A stretch of 64,000 bases of DNA from Gliomastix tumulicola (lineage: Eukaryota; Ascomycota; Sordariomycetes; Hypocreales; Bionectriaceae), in the NCBI GenBank assembly GCA_001599755.1, contig BCHX01000001.1:1860001-1924000 (forward strand), given 5' to 3'. Numbering within the stretch: the stretch's first letter is position 1; every line of letters begins with the position of its first letter. Below the pieces are notes generated by a model. That model was not told where the DNA came from. It saw only the letters and a list, made by a program, of their open reading frames with translations, and did not search any database. Of this stretch, positions 9,980-19,248 are shown in pieces. The translations under genes were made by a program, and so were the position numbers.

Positions 9980-11134
9980 ATGGATTATTTACCTGACTAC
10001 CTCGTCGCTCTGGCCGGACAAGCCCGTTTGGTAGACATGGAGAACGAGAACTCTAAGTTCTGGCAAGTCTTCCTGCAATACACATTCACACAGGCGGAAT
10101 GCTACATCGTCACTTGTGAGCAACCTCCAGACCAATCGCTCAGACGAGTCGACATCAAGATTGAGCACTGGTCTCAACTGGTTCAGTTCTGGAGTCTTAT
10201 TGCTCTAGCTGAAGTCAAGAGAAAGAGCGGTAACGTCAAGACCTTGGAGCGTCAAGCACTTGACGCGGCAAACCGGGCCGTGAAAGATTCAGACCTACCC
10301 GGTGTTTTTCTCATCACGATGCATGAATTGAATTATCGATTCTGGTACTTTCCAAAGGACGGAAAGGAACTTGAACCCATGCACGGGAAGAGCGAGCCGG
10401 GCACCAGAGGACAAAAAAACCGATATATCGACATCACCACGAATGAGGGCTATCAGCAATGGCTCCTGGACGTGGATGTCGTCAAGCAAAACCATCCGCT
10501 TAGAGTTGCCCCAACATTACCATCACAGCGAGACCTACTGGATCAAATGGAATCCAGCTATTCTGAGGACACCATAATGGGAGAGGGGTCAAGTCAAGGC
10601 TTTGCACACGGCCAGGGCTTTGTGCAAGGTCAAAGCTATGCACATGATCAAGGCCAAGCGGACGATCAAGGCCAAGCGGACGATCAAGGCCAAGCAGACG
10701 ATCAAGGCCAAGCGGACGATCAAGGCCAAGCGCAAGATCAGGGCCAAGCACAAGATCAGGTCCAAGCGCAAGACCAGGGTCATTGGCATGACCAGACCTT
10801 GACACAGGGTCAAACCTATGAATATGGTCAAGTCCGCAGTGATGGAACAGGTGAAGGAGTTTTAAACCAAGACTATGGGAGTAACCAGGGCACAAGCGGT
10901 CCATCAACTGCACCAGCCTTACCTACCATTGATTGGGATATGAAGAGGTATCCCAAGGTTTCGATCTCGAAGGACAAGTCAAATGAGGACGACATCCGAT
11001 GGGTCTTCAAGGATTCTCGCGGTAAACAGCGTCGAACGCCATCAGATCAGTGGACTGCCTATAATCATCAGACGGAAGGGAAAATATGGTTTTACAATGG
11101 GAAGGAGGGCCGGTATTGGGCAAAGGGGAAATGA
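9980..11134 (+). CDS. Protein with DQGQAD hexapeptide repeats
   Basis: A 384-residue frame; ATG 9980 sits in a good CCATGG context and is preferred over the in-frame TTG 12 bases earlier. Residues 1-175 form a compact region with several Trp and Tyr residues and no recognised signature. Residues about 205-275 are low-complexity Gly/Gln/Asp, encoded by an 18-base tandem repeat (DQGQAD, later DQGQAQ). The last 70 residues are a distinct charged, aromatic domain. The layout, two folded ends joined by a Gln-rich repeat linker, is clear, but function is unknown. Repeat number is likely to vary between strains. Confidence 0.55.
   Translation: MDYLPDYLVALAGQARLVDMENENSKFWQVFLQYTFTQAECYIVTCEQPPDQSLRRVDIKIEHWSQLVQFWSLIALAEVKRKSGNVKTLERQALDAANRAVKDSDLPGVFLITMHELNYRFWYFPKDGKELEPMHGKSEPGTRGQKNRYIDITTNEGYQQWLLDVDVVKQNHPLRVAPTLPSQRDLLDQMESSYSEDTIMGEGSSQGFAHGQGFVQGQSYAHDQGQADDQGQADDQGQADDQGQADDQGQAQDQGQAQDQVQAQDQGHWHDQTLTQGQTYEYGQVRSDGTGEGVLNQDYGSNQGTSGPSTAPALPTIDWDMKRYPKVSISKDKSNEDDIRWVFKDSRGKQRRTPSDQWTAYNHQTEGKIWFYNGKEGRYWAKGK
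10654..10776 (+). repeat. 18-bp coding tandem repeat
   Basis: About seven copies of an 18-base unit encoding Asp-Gln-Gly-Gln-Ala-Asp/Gln, with a few base changes, within the 9980-11134 gene. Confidence 0.7.
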
Positions 11135-11521
11135 TTTATCATAGCCTCAAGTGTTCGTCTGTTTATCTGAAGTTTGAAATCATGCGAGTCTCAATTCTCA
11201 TCAGGCAGGTGGTCCAGGGTAACTCTGGAACCGACAAATCAAAGGTCTCGCAGGGTCGACATAATACCCTAACCACACTAGCACGAGCTTTGCGTATCAT
11301 AATGTCTTATCTTTTCGTCAGTAGCGACCTTATCTGAAGGAGATATCCCACGTCATCACGCAGTGATGGTTAAAAGATTAATGGGGCTCTCCCTGACGGA
11401 AACACAGTGGGTCAAACATGTTACAAATTAAAAAGACGTGATCCCCCAGCGTTGTCCCATCCACATCTTCCTCTAGACATTCAAGGAAACGGCACTGCCA
11501 ACACAGCCCATTGCGACCTTC

Positions 11522-13341
11522 ATGGCACCTACGCTGGAGAACGATCCTGAGAGCATTCTTTGTATAGCCCGACTGTGCGGCTTCTGCTCCTTTCCGCTAT
11601 GCCCAGGCGATAAGATCGTCACAGGTCGGTTGGAATCGCCCTTCCGCCTGCCTTGCTCTATCGCTTACTTCCTGTGTGCAGATTGTGACAAAACGAATCC
11701 CTTCAGTTTTTCGCCGTGGCTTATGAATGATAGCCGTGGAATCGCTTACGCCCCCTGCAGCAGCCGGTTTTGCAGCCATGACGATGGTCTTGCCAATCCC
11801 TACCACAGCACTTGCGCTGCCTTGATCTCCTCAGACCAGAACACCCACGAGGCCCTGCGTAAGATTGCGGCGCTATCCTTTGAGCCGATGTTCCACACAA
11901 GAGAGACATGGCTGCGACACGATATGACTGCCCGACTCTCTTTCCCCGGTTCCGCTGAGCTCCCCCCCGAGATCAAATTCGAAATTTCGCAATACCTAAT
12001 TCGACACTACGCCGTGGCTTTATTGGGATCGCTTACCATTCACCTTCCTTTGTCTGATATTTTGGACATCTCGAAGCCACTTACACTCCATTACGCGCGC
12101 TATGAAGGCCAACGGTACGTCTCTCGTGTCGAGACTCGTCAAGACGAACAATCCAGGATAGCGGCGGTGCTATACGTATCTGAATCGCCTCACGGCATCA
12201 ACAATATATTCGTTTCGCGGACTGGAGTACCACCGGCCGTTAATGAAGCGGCTGATGTGTGGTGGAAAACACTATTCATAAGAAGCGAGGGCCGCATGGT
12301 GAGGTTTGACAGCGATGTGAGACACAGATGGTTTCTGCTCGAGGAGCTTGATACTGATGTGAGCTCTAGGGATACAAGCTTCGCAACTTGTCGCATGAGG
12401 GACAGTCGACAAAAGACACCATCTCTTGGTCAACTCCCCAGTCATTGGGAAAGTTGCGCCGCGAAAGTTGGGCCACCATCCAGGATTCACGGCCGTTACA
12501 AATGAAGACATGCTATTATAATGACGAAGGCATTACGGGGATCTCGATATGTTGCGACCCAGCGCCAAAGGCCTTCCATGTCCACACTACGACGCAAGAC
12601 GATACCGCCTTCTACAAATCAACAGACAGAGTGTCAGTATGGGTATATATTCCTCTTGCCAGTCGAGAGCGTATCTCGGCTCTGTGGAAACGACCCCGCC
12701 GTGCATTCAATAAAGATCTCGGTCTTGCTTTCGTCATTACAGGGAACAATGCCACAAGAGTGGTTGTCGCTGGAGCCGAAGGAACCCGGCACCTGTCAGA
12801 GATTGAATGGAAGCTGATAGATGCCCCGGGAAGAAGGCCAAGCCGCTTATTCTATGATTCTCATCCAAACGGCATCCGACAATTTATGTTTGCTTCACGC
12901 GAGCCCAACAAGCCGACGTCTTGCCCTGTTCTCTCCCGTCCGGCGTTATTCTCCCCGAACACAGCATCAGCTGAAGGCTTCTTCTGGTCCTCGGCTTCTC
13001 TTGAAGGTGTAACTGCACTCCGTCAATGTCGTCGGGACAGTCAGGGCCAACAAGAGGTTATTGGGCTTCTGTTCACGTATGCGGATGGGAGAGTCTCCAG
13101 TGTTGGGCAAGTTCGATGGGATTGCCTCGGCGAACGCTCGAATATCTCATGCTCCGACGATCTCTGGCTTGCCTTCGAGCGTACAGCTTGCGGGTGTCCG
13201 TATATCTCGGATGCGCGGCTGTCCCAATCAAAACGACCAGAACGATTCAGAATATCTTGGCGTGGAAGGCTGGAGTGGTGGTACTCTTACCGGCAATGCC
13301 AAATTCGCTACGACGGCCGCACGAGCATCGACCTGGTTTGA
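11522..13341 (+). CDS. Hypothetical Cys-rich-N-terminus protein, two exons
   Basis: Two long frames are joined by a predicted 83-nt intron at 12359-12441 (donor GTGAGC, acceptor CCCCAG), phase 0, giving exons 11522-12358 and 12442-13341 and about 578 residues. The N-terminal 85 residues hold repeated Cys pairs (CGFC, CADC, later Cys/His) suggesting a zinc-binding module like those in fungal F-box-associated proteins. The rest is beta-rich without a known signature. The branch site is weak, so a simple frameshift cannot be excluded. Confidence 0.5.
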
Positions 13342-13879
13342 GTTGGAACTCGTCAAGATGATAAGGTGGGAATAGAACCGACAGTGCGAGTTCCAGTTCA
13401 GAGTCCCGGCAGACGATGAGAAGAGTCACTAGCCACGAACCTTTTTTTTTCTCCTTTCTTGCGTTTTGCGAATTAGGCTAGCTTCGGCAGGCCAACCCAT
13501 GGAAGCTGGAGGTTATCCACGAAGAACGCTCACTTGCTACGCTTGCTATGATGACCTACGAGAACAGCTGGTTGCCGACTACTGCTAACAGAGCTTGAGG
13601 TGTAGGATAATGGAAAAGGTCTTGGATAGCAATATTTGTGTACTAGTCTAGCCAGCCATATTTAATTTCAAGTTCTCCATTTCAATCACCTGACTTGGCT
13701 TATTTTCCTGTCGGGACAGCTTCGGGGCAACAGCAATGGTAAACCCGCAGGAAAAGGATGGATAGGGAAAAAGAAATACCGAGGGCACGGGAAAGGACAC
13801 GGGGTTTTTTTTTTTTTGTTTCTTTTTTTTTCGTAAAGAATGTAGTCAAATGAATGAGTAGTCAATCGCAAAAAGCCTA
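13342..13879. other. Intergenic, no gene seen
   Basis: AT-rich sequence with two T-homopolymer tracts (about 13441 and 13806-13830). No supported feature. Confidence 0.4.
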
Positions 13880-15087
13880 CTAGTAGGCTCCATCCTCCAG
13901 TACGGACTTGTCACTGGTCGAGGTACCCTGTGCCTCCTTTTGCCTTCGCCTCTTCACTTCTCGTCTCTCCCGTTGCATTAGCGAGCGTTTGTGCGTGAGC
14001 CTTAGCTTCAAATCTGTGCTGGGTACGGACGCGTTGACTATGCCATAAAGATTTTCATCGCCGCCGTGGGCCTCTATGGCGTGCTTGACCCATGACCCAA
14101 TATCCTGTATCGTGGTACTCTTCTGCTGGCGGCTGCATTCGAGGCATTCGAAGGGGCTGCAGAACATGCATTGGTTGATGTGATTTCGGAAATGCTGATG
14201 CATACCTTTGGGTGTTGTATTCAGATCGCATAGCAAGTAAAAAATAGATCTTAATCCTTTCTGCTCCGGTGCATCAAGGACGTCATGAAATGCCGTGACG
14301 TGCTGAGTCCATGCCTGTCTTCCAGCCTCCACGAGAGTCTCCCGCTCTTGGATCTGGCATTCGCAGTAATGGAAAGGCTGGTCGAAAACATGGCATTGCC
14401 AAGTATGCCTATTTAGTCCCGCTCGGTTCGTAAACGTCGTACTACATAGCAGGCACCTCAGTCATCTTGTTTCTGTAGCTTTCTCCTCCTTCTCCGCTTC
14501 CGTCGTCATGTCTGCGACTGGCTTTTGGCACAGGTAAGCCACGAGGCATTCCCCCAAGTCCTAATGGTAGACTTCATCCTTCATGTGCAAGCTGATCTAT
14601 TGCGCCGTGTGGCTGCTGGCCTGAAACACGCGCCGTCTCGGATTATACTTGTCCTTCTTATGGAGATGATGTGTTGAAAGTCCTCTTGATTGTAGATTGT
14701 CGGCCTTCTCGAAGTATAGCCGACGGTTTTCCTGTAGCTGTAGCTTCTCTAGTACCTTCACGATATAGTTAATCCGGTCTGTGATCCTTCCGGCCAAAGC
14801 CGTATCGCCCGCTGCAACTGCTTTGGTGCGGTTGGCCCGTAAAGTAGTTATATCTTAGCGCGTCTGGAAATTGTCGAGTTCCTTGCGAGTCAGACACAAC
14901 GGTGCGTAGGGGTCCTGCCTCAGGAAAATACTTCGATGCATCGTAATGACCTTGTCATTGTCCCCTGCCAAGGCACCAAAGCTGATTTTCTTGAGATTTT
15001 CTCTCACATGTCGTGGGTTGTAGAATTTCTCATGGACATTGGTTGTTTGGGACAGAATATAGTTACGCAAGGATGACGATAGGCAGC

Positions 15088-15139
15088 CTGTATAGTCTCG
15101 TCAGCCATATGCAGGTCCGCTTCGTAGGAGGTCACTTAC
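15088..15139 (-). other. Intron within the DUF3435 pseudogene
   Basis: 52 nt with donor GTAAGT, branch GCTGAC and acceptor TACAG. It joins GAGGRLDG to CLSSSLRNY in frame, supporting the gene model. Confidence 0.6.
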
Positions 15140-15505
15140 CGTCCAGTCTACCACCAGCTCCAACTCGTAAGGCGTACGGGCGTGGGTTCTCACGAAGACC
15201 ACACACGAAAAGCGTACGATTCCAGAGCTCCCAGAAGTGTCTGTATCCGATAGAAATGATCAGTTCATCCAACTTGCTCTCCTTCTACTTAAACGGAATC
15301 CATCTCACAGCATCCGTGGGCTTGTGGCTGTACTGGAGAATCTGCGTGGGCGAAGTGAACCCCCCTTGGAATGCGTCCTCAGCAATTCCCATACAAACAA
15401 GCGCAGTGACAAGACATAGCAGCTGTGTGGGAATCAGCGCGACGGAGAATGTCATTCTGGAGTCAGGAGCAGTGGTAGTGGCGCATTCGTCTTTTGTGAG
15501 GCTGG

Positions 15506-15514
15506 NNGNNGGNN

Positions 15515-15547
<33 letters not shown>

Positions 15548-15616
15548 AGNTTNAAGGNGCTCGNGATACNNANATTGTNCTNNNNTCTCGANGAATCNTA
15601 TTNTNTTNNGCTTGAN
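15506..15616. other. Ambiguous bases around a G homopolymer
   Basis: Scattered Ns flank a run of about 33 Gs. This is sequencing or assembly failure inside the DUF3435 gene; any translation across it is meaningless. Confidence 0.9.
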
Positions 15617-16536
15617 CTGCCTTATCGTGATCATAGCGGCTGGTATGACCTTTATCTCGTCGTATACTACGCCTAGCTTGACATCTTAATACTTGAGGCC
15701 GGTAAGGCCTCTAGGTCGCCACCCCCTAATGCCGCCGAGAATCACGGCTATTGAAAAGGCCAAGTGTGTGTGAGGGCTGCAGTTAACATCGGGCGCTTGT
15801 GTCCAGAGCGTATCGAGAATCCTCACAATATCCTCCTCTGTGACCTCGCGTTTGTGGAAAGTCTAGGTGAGAGACAGGCCCATCTCGACGGACAGCTGAG
15901 CAATCCACTACACTTGTGAGCTTCACTCCTCGCTGGTCAATCAATAGCGTCACTCACTTTGGCAATATCGCAGACAGAGGGGTTGCGGCTAGACTTGCGC
16001 TGGGAGTTATAGTCAAGGCTCTAAAGATGGGCTCTCTCTGGGTTCCTTTATCGCTTCGGTATTATCACCTTTTATCAGCAATGCTTACTAATGTAGCCTA
16101 TACATCTTCTATTATTATTGCTCTGTTGATTATCCGGTGGTTACATCACTCCTGGGGCCCAAGACATGGTCGTCAGATGGCTGACTTTTAGACGTAGACT
16201 TTCTGGAAAGTCTGGAAGTAGGGCTTTACCGGAGCTTTCCTAAAATATAGATTAACCCAGACTTCGAAGGAATCAACTTTCACCGCTGTGCAAAATCTAA
16301 ATATTCTTAGCATAAGCCTAGCCGGAGCCTGGCACGCTCTGGACTGACGCTTCCCATTGCCCCCATAGACGTTCACGAAGCTTCTTGGAGCTTAGGGCAA
16401 TTTGTTCCTCCAACGGATTCTCCTCAAACTCACGGAGGATTTCGAAAGTTGATGCCGAAGCAAAGCTGTCGATCAAGCCATCGCGAGGCCTGTCGAAGTC
16501 CAGCATCCATGATGGGATTGTGGGCGTACTTTCCAT

Positions 16537-16990
16537 CTTGATAACTGAGATGGGATGAAGGCGGCAAGTCTATAAAGAACAGCGAATAGGTAGCTGAGGA
16601 GAAGCCTAAAGACAAAGAGGAGAGAGGAGGAGGTCGACAAGGCAGACCAGACTCGGCCGGAAAGGCGGGAGAGAGGGCGGTGTGCCTGGGGCACTCGAGC
16701 GTGATCACGTTGCGTGGCCATGGCTTAAATTTAGACAGATCCAGTATGAAAGATAAAAAGGTCGCTTCCGGCATCTCCATGGTCCAGTTCATTTGGTTGT
16801 ACTCGTGACAACGCTGGTGTGCCTTCGTTGAGAAACGGGGGGGGGGGGTGCGGATTAAAATAAGTCATGTACGGTGGAGGGTCGACGGTGAATGCTTATG
16901 GTGCCTCTATGATAAACGTTAGGTGTATAGCTCGTAAATTGGCAAGAATTTCCAACAAACGCACTACGTCGAGCGCATAACGCCCGAACA
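16537..16990. other. Intergenic, no gene seen
   Basis: Upstream region of the DUF3435 remnant, with a G run near 16839-16848. No supported gene. Confidence 0.35.
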
Positions 16991-17062
16991 TCTTCCGTAG
17001 TATAGTGGTCAGTATGCAAGCTTGTCACGCTTGAGACCCGGGTTCAATTCCCGGCGGGAGAG
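16991..17062 (+). tRNA. tRNA-Asp (GTC)
   Basis: Full cloverleaf: acceptor TCTTCCG paired with CGGGAGA, a four-pair D stem, perfect anticodon stem CAAGC/GCTTG around loop TTGTCAC (anticodon GTC), and T stem CCGGG/CCCGG with TTCAATT loop. No intron. A T-run about 30 bases downstream can terminate Pol III. Confidence 0.9.
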
Positions 17063-17091
17063 ATTCCGCCATACGCCTCAGGTGTATTGCT

Positions 17092-17102
17092 TTTTTTTTT
17101 CT
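17092..17102 (+). terminator. Pol III oligo-T terminator of tRNA-Asp
   Basis: A run of about ten Ts some 30 bases after the tRNA end. Confidence 0.5.
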
Positions 17103-17249
17103 TTCTTTTTCTCGCCCTTTTATTCTTCATCCTTTCTTGAGGAATTGGTGGTAACTTAAATCTTTACGTCATGAAGTGGATCATGCAATGTTATGTTATG
17201 CATATAAACCTTGTAATTCTGCGACAGTCGAAGGGACTAGCGGAGAAAG

Positions 17250-17483
17250 ATGTTCCCCAAGCCCGGAGGCCGCACACATTGCGTGTCTTGTCTAGGGATG
17301 CGAGAGCAGGCCCCAAAGTGTCGAATGACTGTCGTAGCTTACTTTTCTCTTTCTTTTCGGACAGATGTCGTGCGAGGCCTCTCGGATACAGAGACGTCAA
17401 TGAAATTGCTGCTGACATTCGACTTGAGGAGTACTTTCCCCGTCAGTCCTCCTTCAGCGGATCATACTGGAATGATGTTTGAC
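17250..17483 (+). other. Possible zinc-cluster-like fragment
   Basis: A short plus-strand frame starts MFPKPGGRTHCVSC and has Cys spacing loosely like a Zn2Cys6 start, then loses the pattern. Too short and imperfect to call a gene. Confidence 0.15.
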
Positions 17484-17504
17484 ACTGTATTAAGGTAACT
17501 TGAG

Positions 17505-17960
17505 TCACTTGAGGTGAGGTATTGCCTGATGTCTATGGAAGGCTGTCAAGCATCTTGCTGCAGAGTGCCCTCCTGCCGAGTGCGTCAGCATATGCCCAGG
17601 GGCTAGTATCGAGGTAACGGCCCTCCCACGTGATATGTGAGACGCTATTGTGGTTATCAACAGACGTACGTGATACGTTCCAAGGGCGTCTTCAATAGGA
17701 GCCCGAAGAGAAGAGAGTAATTCAAACTTTAGTAGCTTAGCTGTGTGTCGCAGCTTTTTGAGGCTGCGAAGTATTAACGAGCTAGACCAATTCGCAAGCG
17801 CACTGCCCGCCAAAGCCTCGAGGGATGCTCTTGTTGGCCTAGGATTGGAAATGGATAGAACGATCCCGACGTTGAGCAGTTCTCATCTTAACTATTTCAA
17901 GAATAAGGGCGTAGGCTCTTTGCAATTCGGCTTCTCATTGCTGAAGGAGATATTCCCGAG
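17505..17960 (-). pseudogene. Fragment resembling the middle region of a Zn2Cys6 factor
   Basis: A minus-strand frame contains LEALAGSALANW and a helical segment ending in LRAPIEDALG, reminiscent of the region downstream of the zinc cluster in fungal C6 regulators (the part preceding the usual LL-x-LYE block). No zinc cluster is found in the proper place, and the surrounding frames carry stops. The assignment is tentative and based on pattern only. Confidence 0.25.
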
Positions 17961-18210
17961 GACACATTATTCCTGTCCTTGTGCAAAGCTAAGAGCAGCT
18001 GGGACGGAGGTCGCAAAGCTGTCCAGAACCATTGGTGACTCTTGGATCATGGTAGGATGATGCATAGATTTCGCAGCTTCCTCAGGGGTAGTTCACGTCC
18101 TCAACTATAAGCCGCTACCCATGTTTGCATGCATGGGGAAAGAACCTTGATTAAAAAAAGAAAGCAAGGGCAGCAGAAAGAAGGGGGAAGCGACAACAAA
18201 AAGAATAGCC

Positions 18211-18219
18211 AAAAAAAAA
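18211..18219 (-). terminator. Pol III oligo-T terminator
   Basis: Nine As on the plus strand (T9 on the minus strand) about 15 bases after the minus-strand tRNA at 18234-18332. Confidence 0.5.
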
Positions 18220-18233
18220 GGGGGTACACGTCG

Positions 18234-18332
18234 AGGTGGACGCGGGACTCAAACCCGCAACCTTGGACTTAATAGATCTGGCTTTCAGATTTACAATAGG
18301 AGGTCTACTTACTAACATTGCAACAGCCCACC
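18234..18332 (-). tRNA. Intron-containing tRNA-like gene, anticodon probably CCT (Arg)
   Basis: Acceptor GGTGGGC pairs with GTCCACC. The D stem is TTGC/GTAA and the T arm is GCGGG-TTTGAGT-CCCGC. The anticodon stem TAGAC/GTCCA has one A-C mismatch. With a 27-nt intron after position 37 the loop reads C-T-CCT-A, satisfying U33 and a purine at 37, which suggests Arg(CCU). The intron forms its own hairpin (ATCTG/CAGAT). The A-box is poor, so it may be a decayed copy. Confidence 0.55.
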
Positions 18333-19248
18333 AATATTTCCGGTACCATTACGCCACCGCGAAACCTGGTTAATTCAATTTCCCGAGCTTTTACATTTAT
18401 ATCTGTATCAGCAAGCGTCAGGAGCGTGAAACCTTGTTGTTCATCTCGCTGAGCTTCTCGTTCGGGCCACGGGGACAAAATTTTTACCCCGTCTTAGTCA
18501 ATTCTTGCTGTTTCGTGATAAAGGAGTGGGTGATGGTGTGACAGGGAGATTCGATGAGGAAGCTATGATCTGTCTTTGTCTTGGAGAAGCATGCTTGCAT
18601 GGTTTTGTGGCCAAGCGGAGTGTCTAGGTCTGAACGAAGGAGATGGAATTTTCACACAACATAATTGCAGTACGGCATCATATGCGGAAAATGATCACAA
18701 ATATCCAATCCTTTGCCGATCATGCATGTGTCACTTGTCTGTCCCGGATGGGAGCTTTCCTCATTTTTCTCCCATAGAGTTTCACCCCGTTTGTTGAAGA
18801 ATCTCTCAATAAGGCAAGACGTCAAAGTTGCGAAGACATCAGCACTTGAGAGAATGAGTCCAGGCTTCCTTGTTGAGTTTTGAAAGATCAGCCCTAACCC
18901 TGCGCCAAGCTGAGCATCTCGTGTATTTTGGCCGAAGCGGGCAAGCCTGCTGTCAGACTACGAGCGTAGATGCTATTCACTATTTGCAGATGAGAAGCGC
19001 TTCTCGCAGATGAAGAGCCCTTTTGCTTTTGATCTGCGTGGCGTCTATGGGAGAATATCGAACTGCTTGGGCCACATAACCTGAGTATTAGATAGGTAAA
19101 GGCATATATACTAAGCACCATAAGTTTTCCATTACTACTTTGCTAGTCTGCAGCTATCCCAGCAGCTAAGAACTCCCATCCATTAAAAGGTTCCGAGTGA
19201 AGTAAGTGGTTAGAAGTCATAAGAGACCTCAGCATGTGCCTGATGATT
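18333..19248. other. Intergenic, no gene seen
   Basis: Only short shadow-like frames; this is the 3' side of the repeat-precursor gene. Confidence 0.35.

Larger units (their letters stand above)
13880..16536 (-). pseudogene. DUF3435 tyrosine-recombinase-like gene with C2H2 finger, decayed
   Basis: DUF3435 proteins (FluG-type; the captains of Starship elements belong here) are fungal tyrosine-recombinase relatives. Minus-strand blocks match their order: an N-terminal block from ATG 16536, a block at about 15900-15620 with HLAFSIAVILGGIRGWRPRG, another at about 15420-15330 (GIAEDAFQGGFTSP), one at about 15240-15140 (PYALRVGAGGRLDG), a 52-nt intron 15139-15088, then LRNYILSQTT and FYNPRHV. A C2H2 finger (CLLC, then His-x4-His) lies near 14460-14400, and a basic tail ends at 13880. 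From 15087 to 13880 one frame is kept but broken by TAA 14857-14855, TAG 14599-14597, TAG 14563-14561 and TGA 14464-14462. Further stops lie at 15287-15285 (TAG) and 15688-15686 (TAA). Stops without indels fit C-to-T (RIP-like) decay. An N/G-run region interrupts 15506-15616. Confidence 0.75.

Noticed and set aside
15013..15549. 178-codon plus-strand frame ending in polyglycine
   Set aside because: Runs into the poly-G/N base-call failure and is antisense to the DUF3435 blocks.
13880..16536. Calling the DUF3435 gene an active Starship captain with defined element borders
   Set aside because: Multiple in-frame stops, and no target-site duplication or terminal repeats could be seen in the window.
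17250..18060. Pathway-specific regulator of the RiPP-like locus
   Set aside because: The zinc-cluster-like fragment and the C6 mid-region fragment lie on opposite strands and cannot be joined into one gene.
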